Shown: piece after piece, positions 53,978 through 63,054 of the stretch | Layout of the letters: each line of letters begins with the position of its first letter | How positions within the stretch are numbered: position 1 is the first letter of the stretch | Origin: Reyranella massiliensis 521 | GTDB taxonomy: Bacteria; Pseudomonadota; Alphaproteobacteria; Reyranellales; Reyranellaceae | Assembly: GCA_945860205.1 (NCBI GenBank) | Contig: CAMARK010000004.1 | Location: 1-64,000 of the forward strand | Length of the DNA: 64,000 nt | Reading direction: 5' to 3' | Notes under the pieces: generated by a model | Seen by the model: the letters and a program-made list of their open reading frames with translations, nothing else | What the model was told of the DNA's origin: nothing | Database searches by the model: none | Position numbers and translations under genes: made by a program

Positions 53978-55101
53978 GCCGCACTCGCACTGTCCACGTC
54001 GATCTCGCCGGACGCAGCTACGACATCGCGATCGGCCCCGGCCTGATCGACCGCGCCGGCGCCTTGAGCGCGGGCCTGCTCGCCGCGCCGCGGGTGACGA
54101 TCGTGAGCGACGAGACCGTGGCGCCACTCTACGGCGAACGTCTTGCCGCCTCGTTTCGCAGTGCCGGTGTCAAAGCCACCCTGGTCAGCGTGCCGGCCGG
54201 CGAGAGCAGCAAGGAGTTCGCCTCCTTCGCCCGCCTGATGAACGACTTGCTAGACAGCCGGCCCGACCGCAAGTCGACGCTGGTGGCCTTGGGCGGCGGC
54301 GTGGTCGGCGACCTCACGGGATTCGCCGCGTCAGTGCTGCTGCGCGGCGTCGATTTCATCCAGGTGCCGACGACACTGCTCGCCCAGGTCGATTCCTCGG
54401 TGGGCGGCAAGACCGGCATCAACACGCGCCACGGCAAGAACCTGGTGGGCACCTTCTATCAGCCACGGCTAGTGCTGGCCGATACCGGCGTGCTCGACAC
54501 CCTGCCTCGGCGCGAGCTGCTGGCCGGCTATGCCGAGGTGGCGAAGTACGGGCTGATCGACGATCCCGCATTCTTCGCCTGGTGCGAGAAGAACGGCGCC
54601 GCAGTGCTGGCTGGAGATGCGGCCGCCCGCACCTATGCGATCGAGCAGAGCTGCCTCTCCAAGGCGCGCATCGTGGCGGCCGACGAACGCGAGACCACCG
54701 ATCTGCGCGCACTCCTCAACCTCGGCCACACCTTCGGCCATGCGCTGGAGGCCGAGACCGGCTTCGGTTCCGACCTGTTGCACGGCGAGGCCGTGGCCGC
54801 CGGCATGGCGATGGCCTTCGACCTGTCGGCCCGGCTCGGGCTCTGTCCGGCGGCGGACGCCGGCCGCGTGCGTGCCCATCTGGCGGCGGTCGGGCTGCCG
54901 ATGCGGCTGCGGTCGATCGGCGGCGACAACCGGCGTATCTGGGATGCGGACCGCCTGATCGGCCACATGCGCGGCGACAAGAAGGCCGAGGGTGGCAAGC
55001 TCGCGTTCGTCCTGGCGCGCGGCATTGGTGGGGCGTTCGTGAGCCGCCAGGTCGACGAGGCCGTGCTGCACGGTCTTCTGACCGACGCCATCGCGGCCTG
55101 A
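53974..55101 (+). CDS. aroB: 3-dehydroquinate synthase
   Basis: Converts DAHP to 3-dehydroquinate using NAD and a divalent metal. 375 residues. NAD-binding GGGVVGDLTGFAASVLLRGV and PTTLLAQVDSSVGGKTGIN are intact. Metal ligands are the Glu of AGYAEVAKYGLI, His of LNLGHTFGHALE and His of LLHGEAVAAGM. Start ATG at 53974 overlaps aroK. Seven bases before the CNNM gene. Confidence 0.97.
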   Translation: MSRTRTVHVDLAGRSYDIAIGPGLIDRAGALSAGLLAAPRVTIVSDETVAPLYGERLAASFRSAGVKATLVSVPAGESSKEFASFARLMNDLLDSRPDRKSTLVALGGGVVGDLTGFAASVLLRGVDFIQVPTTLLAQVDSSVGGKTGINTRHGKNLVGTFYQPRLVLADTGVLDTLPRRELLAGYAEVAKYGLIDDPAFFAWCEKNGAAVLAGDAAARTYAIEQSCLSKARIVAADERETTDLRALLNLGHTFGHALEAETGFGSDLLHGEAVAAGMAMAFDLSARLGLCPAADAGRVRAHLAAVGLPMRLRSIGGDNRRIWDADRLIGHMRGDKKAEGGKLAFVLARGIGGAFVSRQVDEAVLHGLLTDAIAA

Positions 55102-55108
55102 GGCCATC

Positions 55109-56410
55109 ATGGAAGCCGACCTTCAATTCGACGTACCGCTATACGTCGCCGGGCCGCTGGTCCTGTTCTGCCTGCTGTTGGCGGCCTACCTGTCGGCGGC
55201 GGAGACTGCGATCACCGGCGCCTCGCGCCAGCGCATGCACAGGCTCGCCCAGCAGGGCAACAAGCGCGCGGCGATGGTGAACGACCTGCTCGACCACAAG
55301 GACGAGACGGTGAGCGCCGTGCTGCTGGGCAACAACGTGGTCAACATCTTCTCAGCCTCGCTTACGACCGCGGTGCTCACCGCGCTGTTCGGGGCGGCGG
55401 GCGTCGTCTACGCCACGCTCGCGATCGGCGTGCTGGTCGTGATCTTCGCCGAAGTCATGCCCAAGACCTGGGCGCTGCTGCGGGCCGACCGGGTGGCGCT
55501 CATCCTGGCGCCGTCGATCGTGGTCACACTGGCGATCCTGGGGCCGATGGCGCGCGGTGTCGCCTGGATCTCCCGCTTCTTTCTCCGCCTGATGAGCGTG
55601 CGGACCGACCACACGCACGATGCCGGCGAACAGAACGAACTGCTGCGCGGCGCCATCGAGATGCATGGCGAGGGCCAGGTCGGCGATGCCGCGCCGGCTG
55701 AAAAGGCGATGCTGCGCTCGGTGCTCGACCTCGGCGACCAAACGGTGGGCGACGTCATGACCCATCGCGGCAATGTCACGCTGATCGACGCCGACCAGCC
55801 CACCGATTCGATCGTGACGCAGATGCTGGCGAAGCCGCACACGCGCATTCCGCTTTACCGTGGCCAGACCGACAATATCGTGGGCGTGCTGCACGCCAAG
55901 GACCTGTTCCGCGCCGTCGAAGCGGCCGGCGGTCCGGCGGGAGTCGACACCGATTCAGTCATGACGCCGCCCTGGTTCATTCCGGAATCGACGGTTCTGT
56001 TCGATCAGCTCCAGGCATTCCGCGCCCGCCACGAGCATTTCGCGATCGTCGTCGACGAATACGGCGCGCTGCGTGGCATCGTCACGCTCGAGGACATCAT
56101 CGAAGAGATCGTGGGCGACATCGAGGACGAGCACGACACCATCAAGCGCGGCGTGGTCCGCCGCGACGACGGCAGCATGATCTGCCAGGGCGACGTTCCG
56201 ATCCGCGATCTCAACCGCGAGTTCGGCTGGAACCTGCCGCAGGACGTCGCCATCACCATCGCCGGACTGGTCCTGCACGAGGCCCGCCGCATTCCGGAAG
56301 TGGGCCAGATGTATGCATTCTATGGATTCCGCTTCGAAATTCTGAAGCGCGAGGGCACGCGCATCGCCGAGTTGCGCATCTTTCCGCCCGCCTCCATACA
56401 GGCCGGGTAG
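55109..56410 (+). CDS. CNNM/HlyC-CorC family transporter
   Basis: Membrane protein with a DUF21 (CNNM) domain (about 8-190; four segments, LSAAETAITGASRQRMHRLAQQG), two CBS domains (about 215-330, with the conserved VMTHRGNVTLID and IVVDEYGALRGIVTLEDIIEEIVGDI), and a C-terminal transporter-associated domain. 433 residues. Family members export or regulate Mg2+ and Co2+. No fused hemolysin activity is implied by the name. Overlap-free, 7 bp after aroB, as in many alphaproteobacteria. Confidence 0.93.
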   Translation: MEADLQFDVPLYVAGPLVLFCLLLAAYLSAAETAITGASRQRMHRLAQQGNKRAAMVNDLLDHKDETVSAVLLGNNVVNIFSASLTTAVLTALFGAAGVVYATLAIGVLVVIFAEVMPKTWALLRADRVALILAPSIVVTLAILGPMARGVAWISRFFLRLMSVRTDHTHDAGEQNELLRGAIEMHGEGQVGDAAPAEKAMLRSVLDLGDQTVGDVMTHRGNVTLIDADQPTDSIVTQMLAKPHTRIPLYRGQTDNIVGVLHAKDLFRAVEAAGGPAGVDTDSVMTPPWFIPESTVLFDQLQAFRARHEHFAIVVDEYGALRGIVTLEDIIEEIVGDIEDEHDTIKRGVVRRDDGSMICQGDVPIRDLNREFGWNLPQDVAITIAGLVLHEARRIPEVGQMYAFYGFRFEILKREGTRIAELRIFPPASIQAG

Positions 56411-56442
56411 CAATCACACAGGTCATTCCGAGAGGTTCAACC

Positions 56443-57096
56443 ATGCCGCTTTCGCCACCGGTCGGGCGACAGCACCTGCATACGCGCCGCGTCGTCTGCC
56501 AGGGCTTTTTCCGCGACGACGGGCTGTGGGACATCGAAGGTCGCATCACCGACGAGAAGTCCTACGAACACTCCAACGAATGGCGCGGCACGCTGAAGCC
56601 CGGCGACTTCGTGCACGACATGTCGATCCGCCTCACCGTCGACGAGAGGTTCACCATTGTCGATGTCGAGGCAGTAACGGACAAGTCGCCGTATCGGATG
56701 TGCGGCGACATCACGCCCGATTTCAGGAAGCTGATCGGCCTCAGGATCGGCGGCGGCTTTCATCGCGCCGTCCGCGAGCGGCTGGGCGGCGTCCATGGCT
56801 GCACGCATATCGTCGAGCTGCTGGGGCCGGTTGCCACCACGACTTTCCAGACCGTGTCGTCGGGCAGGGCGCGTGAACTCGAACGCGCCCATCGCGCCAA
56901 GAAAGGCGATGCCAAACCTCGTGAGCCCGAGATAGCGGGCAAGCCCCGCCGCAAGCCCTATGTCATCGACACCTGCCACGCCTGGGCGGCCGACGGCGCC
57001 GTGGTGAAGCGCTGGGCGCCGGATTTCTACACCGGCCCCGACGCCGAGGCGGTGCGCACCGCGGCGGCCGGCAAGGAAATGGAGCTGGACGGCTAG
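56443..57096 (+). CDS. DUF2889 family protein
   Basis: Unknown-function soluble protein of 217 residues. Opens with PLSPPVGRQHLHTRRVVCQGFFRDDGLWDIEGRITDEK and contains VEAVTDKSPYRMCGDITP, GCTHIVELLGPVATTTFQT and CHAWAADGAVVKRWAPDF, all DUF2889 hallmarks. Starts 32 bp after the CNNM gene and may be co-transcribed. The stop overlaps the convergent bolA stop (CTAG). Confidence 0.85.
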   Translation: MPLSPPVGRQHLHTRRVVCQGFFRDDGLWDIEGRITDEKSYEHSNEWRGTLKPGDFVHDMSIRLTVDERFTIVDVEAVTDKSPYRMCGDITPDFRKLIGLRIGGGFHRAVRERLGGVHGCTHIVELLGPVATTTFQTVSSGRARELERAHRAKKGDAKPREPEIAGKPRRKPYVIDTCHAWAADGAVVKRWAPDFYTGPDAEAVRTAAAGKEMELDG

Positions 57097-57383
57097 CTGG
57101 CACCCCGTGCCGCGTCTTCCGCCGGCGTCAGCGTGACCAGCGCCAGCGCATGCAGGCCGGCGTCGAGTTCGTCCTTCAGCGCGGCATAGACCAGCCGCTG
57201 CCGTGCCACCCGGCCCTGACCCTCGAAGGCGGCCGAGACGATCTCGACGTTGAAATGGGTCTCGCCGCCCTCGCGGTAGCCGGCATGGCCGAGATGGCGT
57301 TGGGAGTCGTCCTCCACGGCAAGCCGCACCGGCTGGAAGCGCTGCCGGAGCTTGCTGTCAATTGCCATCGCCACCTTGCCCAT
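57093..57383 (-). CDS. BolA family protein
   Basis: Small cytoplasmic protein of 96 residues from the ATG at 57383; a GTG four codons upstream is possible. The helix-turn and conserved His region AVEDDSQRHLGHAGYREGGETHFNVEIVS matches BolA, which pairs with monothiol glutaredoxins to handle Fe-S clusters. The cluster-ligand His in HAG and HF are present. Divergent from the J-domain gene (61-bp gap), a conserved neighbour in alphaproteobacteria. Confidence 0.9.
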   Translation of the reverse strand: MGKVAMAIDSKLRQRFQPVRLAVEDDSQRHLGHAGYREGGETHFNVEIVSAAFEGQGRVARQRLVYAALKDELDAGLHALALVTLTPAEDAARGAS

Positions 57384-57444
57384 CACGTCCCTCACCTGCC
57401 CGGCCTCACTTGCCCGGCAAAACCGGAGAACACATATTAGCCCA

Positions 57445-58029
57445 ATGTCACGACGGCGAGCGAAACCCTTGATGGAGACCGATGGCGCGCAGCTGCATCA
57501 GCGCGTCTGCGAGGCGCCCGGCTGTCGGCTGCAGGGCGAATACCGTGCGCCCTGGGCCCGGGATCGGCTGAACGAATACCGCTGGTTCTGTCTCGAGCAT
57601 GTCCGCGAATACAACAAGAAATGGGACTATTTCGCCGGCCTGGGCGCCGACCAGATCGAGGCCCACATCCGGGCCGACACGACCTGGCGCCGCCCGGTGT
57701 GGCCGCTCGGCGCACGGCGCAGCGGCAATGGGACCTATACCCACGTCAACGACCCGTTCGGCCTGGCCGACGATGCCGGGCTGGGGGAAAAGCCGCCGCC
57801 GATCAACGACGGCAGCGAGCAATTGACCTCGGCCGAGCGCAGCGCTCTCGACGTTCTTGAACTTTCATGGCCGCTGACCCGGGCTGCGGTGAAATCTCGT
57901 TACAAGGAACTGGTGAAAATTCACCATCCCGATGCCAATGGCGGCGCCCGGGAGGCCGAGGAAAAACTGAAGGAAATCAACGCCGCCTATTCCACTCTGC
58001 GGGCCTCGGAAAACCTGCCAGCAGCGTGA
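57445..58029 (+). CDS. J-domain (DnaJ-like) protein with C-terminal J domain
   Basis: 194 residues. The J domain lies at the C-terminus (about 130-190) with helix II KSRYKELVKIHHPDANGG, including the essential HPD, rather than at the N-terminus as in DnaJ. The N-terminal half carries Cys residues in CEAPGCRLQGEYRAPWARD and FCLEHVREYNKKWDYF, perhaps a zinc-binding part. Likely a DnaK co-chaperone with a private client. Sits between bolA and cobS and is transcribed with cobST orientation, with a terminator between. Confidence 0.88.
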   Translation: MSRRRAKPLMETDGAQLHQRVCEAPGCRLQGEYRAPWARDRLNEYRWFCLEHVREYNKKWDYFAGLGADQIEAHIRADTTWRRPVWPLGARRSGNGTYTHVNDPFGLADDAGLGEKPPPINDGSEQLTSAERSALDVLELSWPLTRAAVKSRYKELVKIHHPDANGGAREAEEKLKEINAAYSTLRASENLPAA

Positions 58030-58101
58030 TTCCGGCCCCCTGCGACCATCCTGCCAATTGGCCGCTTGCGGTGCACAAAATGGCCTGCGAGACTGACTTT
58101 G

Positions 58102-58126
58102 CCCGCACTTTGGCGGGTTTTGTTTT
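58102..58126 (+). terminator. Probable intrinsic terminator after the J-domain gene
   Basis: Short CCCGC / GCGGG stem with a 6-nt loop (58102-58117) followed by TTTTGTTTT. The stem is only 5 bp, so read-through into cobS is likely. It ends 15 bp before the cobS start. Confidence 0.55.
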
Positions 58127-58141
58127 GTAGGAATTCGAGTG

Positions 58142-59146
58142 ATGGCCTCTACGACGACCGCGGCCCAGCAGAATGTGTCGGGCGTGCCGGATATCAAGGT
58201 TTCCGCCCGCCAGCTCTTCGGCATCGACACCGACATGGAAGTGCCGGCGTTCAGCATGCAAACCGAGCATGTCCCGCAGATGGACGATTCCTACCTGTTC
58301 GACCACGACACGACGATGGCGATCCTCGCCGGCTTCGCGCACAACCGACGCGTCATGGTCCAGGGCTATCACGGCACCGGCAAGTCGACCCATATCGAGC
58401 AGGTCGCGGCGCGCCTCAACTGGCCCTGCATCCGCGTCAATCTCGACAGCCACATTTCCCGTATCGACCTGATCGGCAAGGACGCGATCGTGCTGCGAGA
58501 CGGCAAGCAGATCACCGAATTCCGCGAAGGCATCCTGCCGTGGGCGCTGCAGAACCCGGCCGCCCTGGTGTTCGACGAATACGACGCCGGCCGCGCCGAC
58601 GTGATGTTCGTGATCCAGCGCGTGCTCGAGGTCGAGGGCAAGCTCACCCTGCTCGACCAGAACAAGGTGATCCGCCCGCACCCGTCGTTCCGCCTGTTCT
58701 CGACCGCCAACACGGTCGGTCTCGGCGACACGACCGGCCTTTATCACGGCACGCAGCAGATCAACCAGGGCCAGATGGACCGCTGGTCGATCGTGACGAC
58801 GCTGAACTACCTGCCGCACGACCAGGAAGTGAACATCGTCATCGCCAAGACACCGACCTACGACAATGATGAAGGCCGCAAGATCGTCTCCGCCATGGTG
58901 GCGCTGGCCGATCTCACCCGTGCGGGCTTCATCGCCGGCGACATCTCGACCGTGATGTCGCCGCGCACCGTGATCACCTGGGCCGAGAACGCGCGCATCT
59001 TCAGCGGCGACATCGGCTTTGCCTTCCGTCTCACCTTCCTCAACAAGTGCGACGAGGTCGAGCGCACCACCTTGGCCGAGTACTACCAGCGCTGCTTCGG
59101 CAAGGAACTGCCGGCAAGCAGTGGCAAGGGCGGCAAGCTGCACTAG
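58142..59146 (+). CDS. cobS: Cobaltochelatase subunit CobS (AAA+)
   Basis: AAA+ ATPase ring subunit of aerobic cobaltochelatase, which inserts Co2+ into hydrogenobyrinate diamide with CobT and CobN. 334 residues from the ATG at 58142 (a GTG one codon earlier is also possible). Walker [10 protein letters not shown] (75-83), Walker [11 protein letters not shown] (141-150). [19 protein letters not shown] is the MoxR-like sensor region. No other cob gene lies nearby, and cobST are often uncoupled from cobalamin clusters in alphaproteobacteria. Confidence 0.93.
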   Translation: MASTTTAAQQNVSGVPDIKVSARQLFGIDTDMEVPAFSMQTEHVPQMDDSYLFDHDTTMAILAGFAHNRRVMVQGYHGTGKSTHIEQVAARLNWPCIRVNLDSHISRIDLIGKDAIVLRDGKQITEFREGILPWALQNPAALVFDEYDAGRADVMFVIQRVLEVEGKLTLLDQNKVIRPHPSFRLFSTANTVGLGDTTGLYHGTQQINQGQMDRWSIVTTLNYLPHDQEVNIVIAKTPTYDNDEGRKIVSAMVALADLTRAGFIAGDISTVMSPRTVITWAENARIFSGDIGFAFRLTFLNKCDEVERTTLAEYYQRCFGKELPASSGKGGKLH

Positions 59147-59164
59147 GACCGGGAAGAGGGCCGA

Positions 59165-61126
59165 ATGGCCAAGGATTCGACGCCACTCGAGGAATTCCGG
59201 CGCGTCACGGCTACCACCATGCGGGCGGTGGCGCGCAAGGAAGTGAATGTCTCGTTCGTGCCCGACGGCGGCTCGCTGCTGGGCAGCGAGGCGCGCATCA
59301 CCGTGCCGGCGCGCGACTTGCCGGTCGAGGACGTGAGCCGTGTCCGCGGCGAGGCCGATTCGATGGCCCTGAAGCTGCGCCACCACGACCGCAAGACACA
59401 TCTCCGCCGTGTGCCGCGCGGCGAGACGGCGCGCGCGATCTTCGAGGCGGTCGAGCAGGTCCGCGTCGAGGCCCTGGGGGCCCGCCGCATGACCGGCGTC
59501 GCCGACAATCTCTCGGCGCTGTGGCGCCAGCGCTCCGATCAGCGCGGCCATGCCCGCATCAAATCCAAGGACGATGCGCCGATCGCCGACGTGATCAGCC
59601 TGATCGCCCGAGAGCAGCTCCTGGGCGCCCAGCCGCCCGAATCGGCCAAGGCGATGGTCGACCTGTGGCGCGCCGACATCGAATCGGCGGCCGGACGCGA
59701 CTTCCAGAAGCTGAAGGAAGCGCTCGGCAACCAGGAAGCCTTCGCCCGGGCCGCGCGCCAGCTCATCCGCGACCTCAAGCTCGGCGACGAATCGGCCGAC
59801 CTGCAGGACGACGACAACGAGGACTCGCAGGACCAGGAGAACGCCGACGGCCAGTCGAACGAGACCGGCGACGACAACAGCGATTCCAGCGAGACCCAGG
59901 GCTACGGCGCCCAGGGCGAGGAAACCGAGGACGCCTCCGAGCAGGAAGACGCCTCCGAGACCGCCGCCGACCAGGCCCAGACCGAGATGCAGATGGGCTC
60001 GGGCGACGAGGAGGAGCCGGGCCGCGCCGAGCGTCCGTGGCTGCCGCCGGGTGCGCTCTCCAACGAGCCGCTGGGCCAGCAGTATCATGCCTACACGGTC
60101 AAGTTCGACGAGATCGTCGATGCCGACCAGCTCTGCGACGCCGAGGAACTGGGCCGCCTGCGCAACCATCTCGACCAGCAGCTCGCGCATCTCCAGGGCG
60201 TGATCGGCAAACTCGCCAACCGCCTGCAGCGCCGCCTGATGGCGCAGCAGAACCGCTCGTGGGAGTTCGACCTCGACGAGGGCACGCTCGATGCCGCGCG
60301 TCTCGCCCGCATCGTCGCCAACCCGATGCATTCGCTGTCCTTCAAGAAGGAAAAGGACACCAATTTCCGCGACACCGTGGTGTCGCTGCTGATCGACAAT
60401 TCAGGCTCGATGCGCGGGCGGCCGATCACGGTGGCGGCCATGAGCGCCGACATCCTCGCCCGCACGCTCGAGCGCTGCGGCGTCAAGGTCGAGATCCTGG
60501 GCTTCACGACGCGCGCCTGGAAGGGCGGCCAGAGCCGCGAGCAGTGGCTCGCCGCGGGCAAGCCCGCCAACCCGGGCCGCCTCAACGACCTGCGCCATAT
60601 CGTCTACAAGCCGGCAGATGCGCCGTGGCGGCGCGCCCGCAAGAACCTCGGCCTGATGCTGCGCGAGGGCATCCTCAAGGAGAACATCGACGGTGAGGCG
60701 CTGTTGTGGGCACACAACCGCCTGCTGCCGCGGCCCGAAGAGCGCAAGATCATGATGGTGATCTCCGACGGCGCGCCGGTCGACGATTCGACGCTGTCGG
60801 TCAACCCCGGCAACTATCTCGAGCGGCACCTGCGCGACGTCATCGACTGGATCGAGACGCGCTCGCCGGTCGAACTCGTCGCCATCGGCATCGGCCACGA
60901 CGTCACCCGCTATTACCGCAAGGCCGTCACCATCGTCGACGCCGACCAGCTCGGCGGCACGATGATGGAACAGCTCGCCTCGCTGTTCGACGAGGACGAC
61001 AAGAAGGAAGCCAGGGCCATGCGCGGTCGCGGCGGCGCCAAGGCTGCCGGCGGCGGCAAGGCCAGTGGTGGCAAGGCCAGCGGCGGCAAGACGGGCGGCA
61101 CCAAGACGGGCCGGCGCGCCGCCTGA
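59165..61126 (+). CDS. cobT: Cobaltochelatase subunit CobT (VWA)
   Basis: Partner of CobS. 653 residues: N-terminal helical domain (1-205), strongly acidic Asp/Glu/Gln linker (about 210-290), a second conserved domain, and the C-terminal von Willebrand A domain with MIDAS DNSGS (411-415) and [13 protein letters not shown] Gly/Lys/Ser-repeat tail (GGK units) ends the protein. Starts 18 bp after cobS; the two are an operon. The lipoprotein gene follows 17 bp later. Confidence 0.94.
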   Translation: MAKDSTPLEEFRRVTATTMRAVARKEVNVSFVPDGGSLLGSEARITVPARDLPVEDVSRVRGEADSMALKLRHHDRKTHLRRVPRGETARAIFEAVEQVRVEALGARRMTGVADNLSALWRQRSDQRGHARIKSKDDAPIADVISLIAREQLLGAQPPESAKAMVDLWRADIESAAGRDFQKLKEALGNQEAFARAARQLIRDLKLGDESADLQDDDNEDSQDQENADGQSNETGDDNSDSSETQGYGAQGEETEDASEQEDASETAADQAQTEMQMGSGDEEEPGRAERPWLPPGALSNEPLGQQYHAYTVKFDEIVDADQLCDAEELGRLRNHLDQQLAHLQGVIGKLANRLQRRLMAQQNRSWEFDLDEGTLDAARLARIVANPMHSLSFKKEKDTNFRDTVVSLLIDNSGSMRGRPITVAAMSADILARTLERCGVKVEILGFTTRAWKGGQSREQWLAAGKPANPGRLNDLRHIVYKPADAPWRRARKNLGLMLREGILKENIDGEALLWAHNRLLPRPEERKIMMVISDGAPVDDSTLSVNPGNYLERHLRDVIDWIETRSPVELVAIGIGHDVTRYYRKAVTIVDADQLGGTMMEQLASLFDEDDKKEARAMRGRGGAKAAGGGKASGGKASGGKTGGTKTGRRAA

Positions 61127-61143
61127 TTCCGCGGCTGATTCCA

Positions 61144-62139
61144 GTGGCCGTCCGACTTCTTCTCTTCATCGGCTGCCTGCTCGTCGCATCCTGCGGCGGT
61201 GGTTCGCCACCGCCGGCCAGCGCGCAGGAACAATCGATCGAGATCAAGAACGTGTCGCAGCCATTCAAGCTCGACGAGCCCGCGGCCACGCGAATCGACC
61301 GTCTGATCTGGCGCGGCGGCATCATCATGACGGTCAATACGCCTCATTTCGGTGGCTGGTCGGATCTCCACGTGGCGGCCGACGGTCGCAGCCTGACGTC
61401 GATCTCCGACGAAGGCGCCTGGCTCACCGCGACCATCGACTACGATTCGAAAGGCGATCTGTTGGGCCTCAGCGCCGGCCGGATCGGCCAGCTCCGCGGC
61501 CTCGACGGCAAGCTGATCGCCACCAAGGCGGAAGCCGACGCCGAGGGCATGACCCGCCTGCCCGACGGCTCGTGGCTGGTGTCGTTCGAGCGCCGCCATC
61601 GGCTGTGGCGCTATCGGACGCTCCTCGACACACCCATGCCGGAGGAAGGTCCCGCCGACATCGGCCGGCAGCCCGCCAACGGCGGCATCGAGTCCTTGAT
61701 CGCGCTGGCCGATGGCCGCGTCATTGCCATCAGCGAGGAATACAGCCTGCGCCCGGGCTCGGTGGTGGGCTGGATCGGCGAGCCGGCGGCCGGCGGCTAT
61801 GTCTGGCATGCGTTCGACTATGCGACGACGCCGGATTTCAAGCCGACCGCGATCACGCTGCTGCCGGACGGATCGCTTGCCACGATCGAGCGGGCCTTCG
61901 ACATGGTGCGCGGCGTGCGTTGCCGCGTGATGCGGTTCGACGCCGCCCAGCTGAAGCCGGGCGCCACCGTGCGGGCCGAGGAACTGGCCCGGCTCGCGTC
62001 GCCCTATGCGGTCGACAATCTGGAAGGGATAGCCGCGACCAAGGGCGCGCGCGGCGAGACGCTGCTGTGGCTGATCTCGGACGACAACTTCAATCCGCTT
62101 CAGCGCAATATTCTGCTGCTGTTCGAACTGGCGCCGTAG
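61144..62139 (+). CDS. Lipoprotein of the esterase-like phytase family
   Basis: 331 residues from GTG at 61144. Signal with lipobox VASC (Cys about 16) so membrane-anchored. The mature part is an esterase-like-activity-of-phytase domain (beta-propeller): GGWSDLHVAADGRSLTSISDEGAWL, DAEGMTRLPDGSWLVSFERRHRLWRY, GGIESLIALADGRVIAISEEY and AVDNLEGIAATKG are the repeated propeller strands. Catalytic phytase activity is not established for the family. 17 bp downstream of cobT, convergent with rpmB. Confidence 0.8.
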   Translation: MAVRLLLFIGCLLVASCGGGSPPPASAQEQSIEIKNVSQPFKLDEPAATRIDRLIWRGGIIMTVNTPHFGGWSDLHVAADGRSLTSISDEGAWLTATIDYDSKGDLLGLSAGRIGQLRGLDGKLIATKAEADAEGMTRLPDGSWLVSFERRHRLWRYRTLLDTPMPEEGPADIGRQPANGGIESLIALADGRVIAISEEYSLRPGSVVGWIGEPAAGGYVWHAFDYATTPDFKPTAITLLPDGSLATIERAFDMVRGVRCRVMRFDAAQLKPGATVRAEELARLASPYAVDNLEGIAATKGARGETLLWLISDDNFNPLQRNILLLFELAP

Positions 62140-62187
62140 GCGCCTCGACGAAGAAGGTCCCTCGCCTGTCGGCTCGGGATGGCGGCT

Positions 62188-62496
62188 TTAAGCCGCCAAC
62201 TTCTTCGCGTCCTTCTTGGCCTTGGCCGTAACGACCCGGCGCTTCAGCACCGTCATCTCGGGGCTGAGCTTGCTGTTGTTGGTGCCGAGCAGGTAGGCGT
62301 CGATGCCGCCATTGTGCTCGATGGTCTTGACGCCGCGCGGGGTCAGCCGCAGCCGCACCGTATGGCCGAGCACATCGGACAGGACCGAAGCGACCTGCAG
62401 GTTGGACATGAACCGGCGCCGGGTCTTGTTGTTGGCGTGGCTCACATTGTTGCCGTACTGCACGGACTTGCCCGAAAGGGCGCAACGACGGGGCAT
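62188..62496 (-). CDS. rpmB: 50S ribosomal protein L28
   Basis: Large-subunit protein bL28, 102 residues from the ATG at 62496 (MPRRCALSGKSVQYGNNVSHANNKTRRRFMSNLQ family opening). Basic and compact. The ATG is preceded by a GTGGAAG ribosome site and, 14 bp upstream, by a terminator-like hairpin. Monocistronic; rpmG is not adjacent. Convergent with the lipoprotein gene. Confidence 0.96.
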   Translation of the reverse strand: MPRRCALSGKSVQYGNNVSHANNKTRRRFMSNLQVASVLSDVLGHTVRLRLTPRGVKTIEHNGGIDAYLLGTNNSKLSPEMTVLKRRVVTAKAKKDAKKLAA

Positions 62497-62509
62497 GGCG
62501 ACTTCCACT

Positions 62510-62537
62510 AAAAAACGATCCCGCCGGATAGGCGGGA
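62510..62537 (-). terminator. Terminator-like hairpin in the rpmB leader
   Basis: Minus-strand stem TCCCGCC / GGCGGGA (7 bp, 5-nt loop, 62537-62519), then TCG and a run of Ts (62515-62510). It lies between the YcgN stop (62572) and the rpmB ATG (62496). It can end the YcgN transcript, but a promoter upstream of it would make it an rpmB attenuator. Confidence 0.65.
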
Positions 62538-62545
62538 AGGCCGGC

Positions 62546-62575
62546 TTTTTACGGGCCCGGAGGGGGCCGCGTCAA
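62546..62575 (-). promoter_or_regulatory. Candidate rpmB promoter upstream of the leader hairpin
   Basis: TTGACG (62575-62570), an 18-bp spacer and TAAAAA (62551-62546) on the minus strand. The -35 overlaps the end of the YcgN gene. A transcript from here would contain the terminator-like hairpin in a leader of about 45 nt before rpmB. -10 fit is moderate. Confidence 0.45.
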
Positions 62576-63054
62576 GCGAACCAGTCGACCACCCGGTCGC
62601 TGATATCCTCGACCATATCCTCGGAAATCACCCGTCCCCGGGCCGAAATGCCGGCCTGGTGCACGGTTTCGGGGTCACCGGAGATCAGGGGGTGCCACCA
62701 ATAGAGGTCCTGCCCCAGGTGGACCAGCCGGTAGCCACAGGTCTTGGGCAGCCAATCCATCTTCGCCACCACCTTTGGTGTGAGCTGGATGCAGTCCGGG
62801 ACGATCTTCTTGCGGTTCTTGTAGTCCTTGCAACGCGCCGTCTTGGGGTCGAGCAGCTTGCAGCAGGTATCGGTCTGGGCGAGTTCGCCGGTGCCCTCGT
62901 ATTCGAGCTTGTTGACGCAGCACATGCCGCAGCCGTCGCAGAGGGATTCCCACTCCTGTTTGGACATCCGGGCCAGCGACTTGCGCTTCCAGAACGGCAA
63001 TTCGCTGGCGGCAGCGGCCAGACGGGCCTGTTTGAGGAAGGATTTAGCGCCCAT
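62572..63054 (-). CDS. YcgN/UPF0260 family cysteine-cluster protein
   Basis: 160 residues of unknown function. Multiple cysteines, including [12 protein letters not shown] (about 37-48), [17 protein letters not shown] and a C in VPDCIQLTP, resemble the zinc- or Fe-S-binding UPF0260 family. The gene starts inside the end of meaB (11-bp overlap), so they are translationally coupled. Terminates before rpmB. Confidence 0.9.
   Translation of the reverse strand: MGAKSFLKQARLAAAASELPFWKRKSLARMSKQEWESLCDGCGMCCVNKLEYEGTGELAQTDTCCKLLDPKTARCKDYKNRKKIVPDCIQLTPKVVAKMDWLPKTCGYRLVHLGQDLYWWHPLISGDPETVHQAGISARGRVISEDMVEDISDRVVDWFA

Noticed and set aside
57977-60331. 784-codon minus-strand frame opposite cobS and cobT
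   Set aside because: Antisense shadow of two clearly conserved genes; composition is typical of complement reading in GC-rich DNA.
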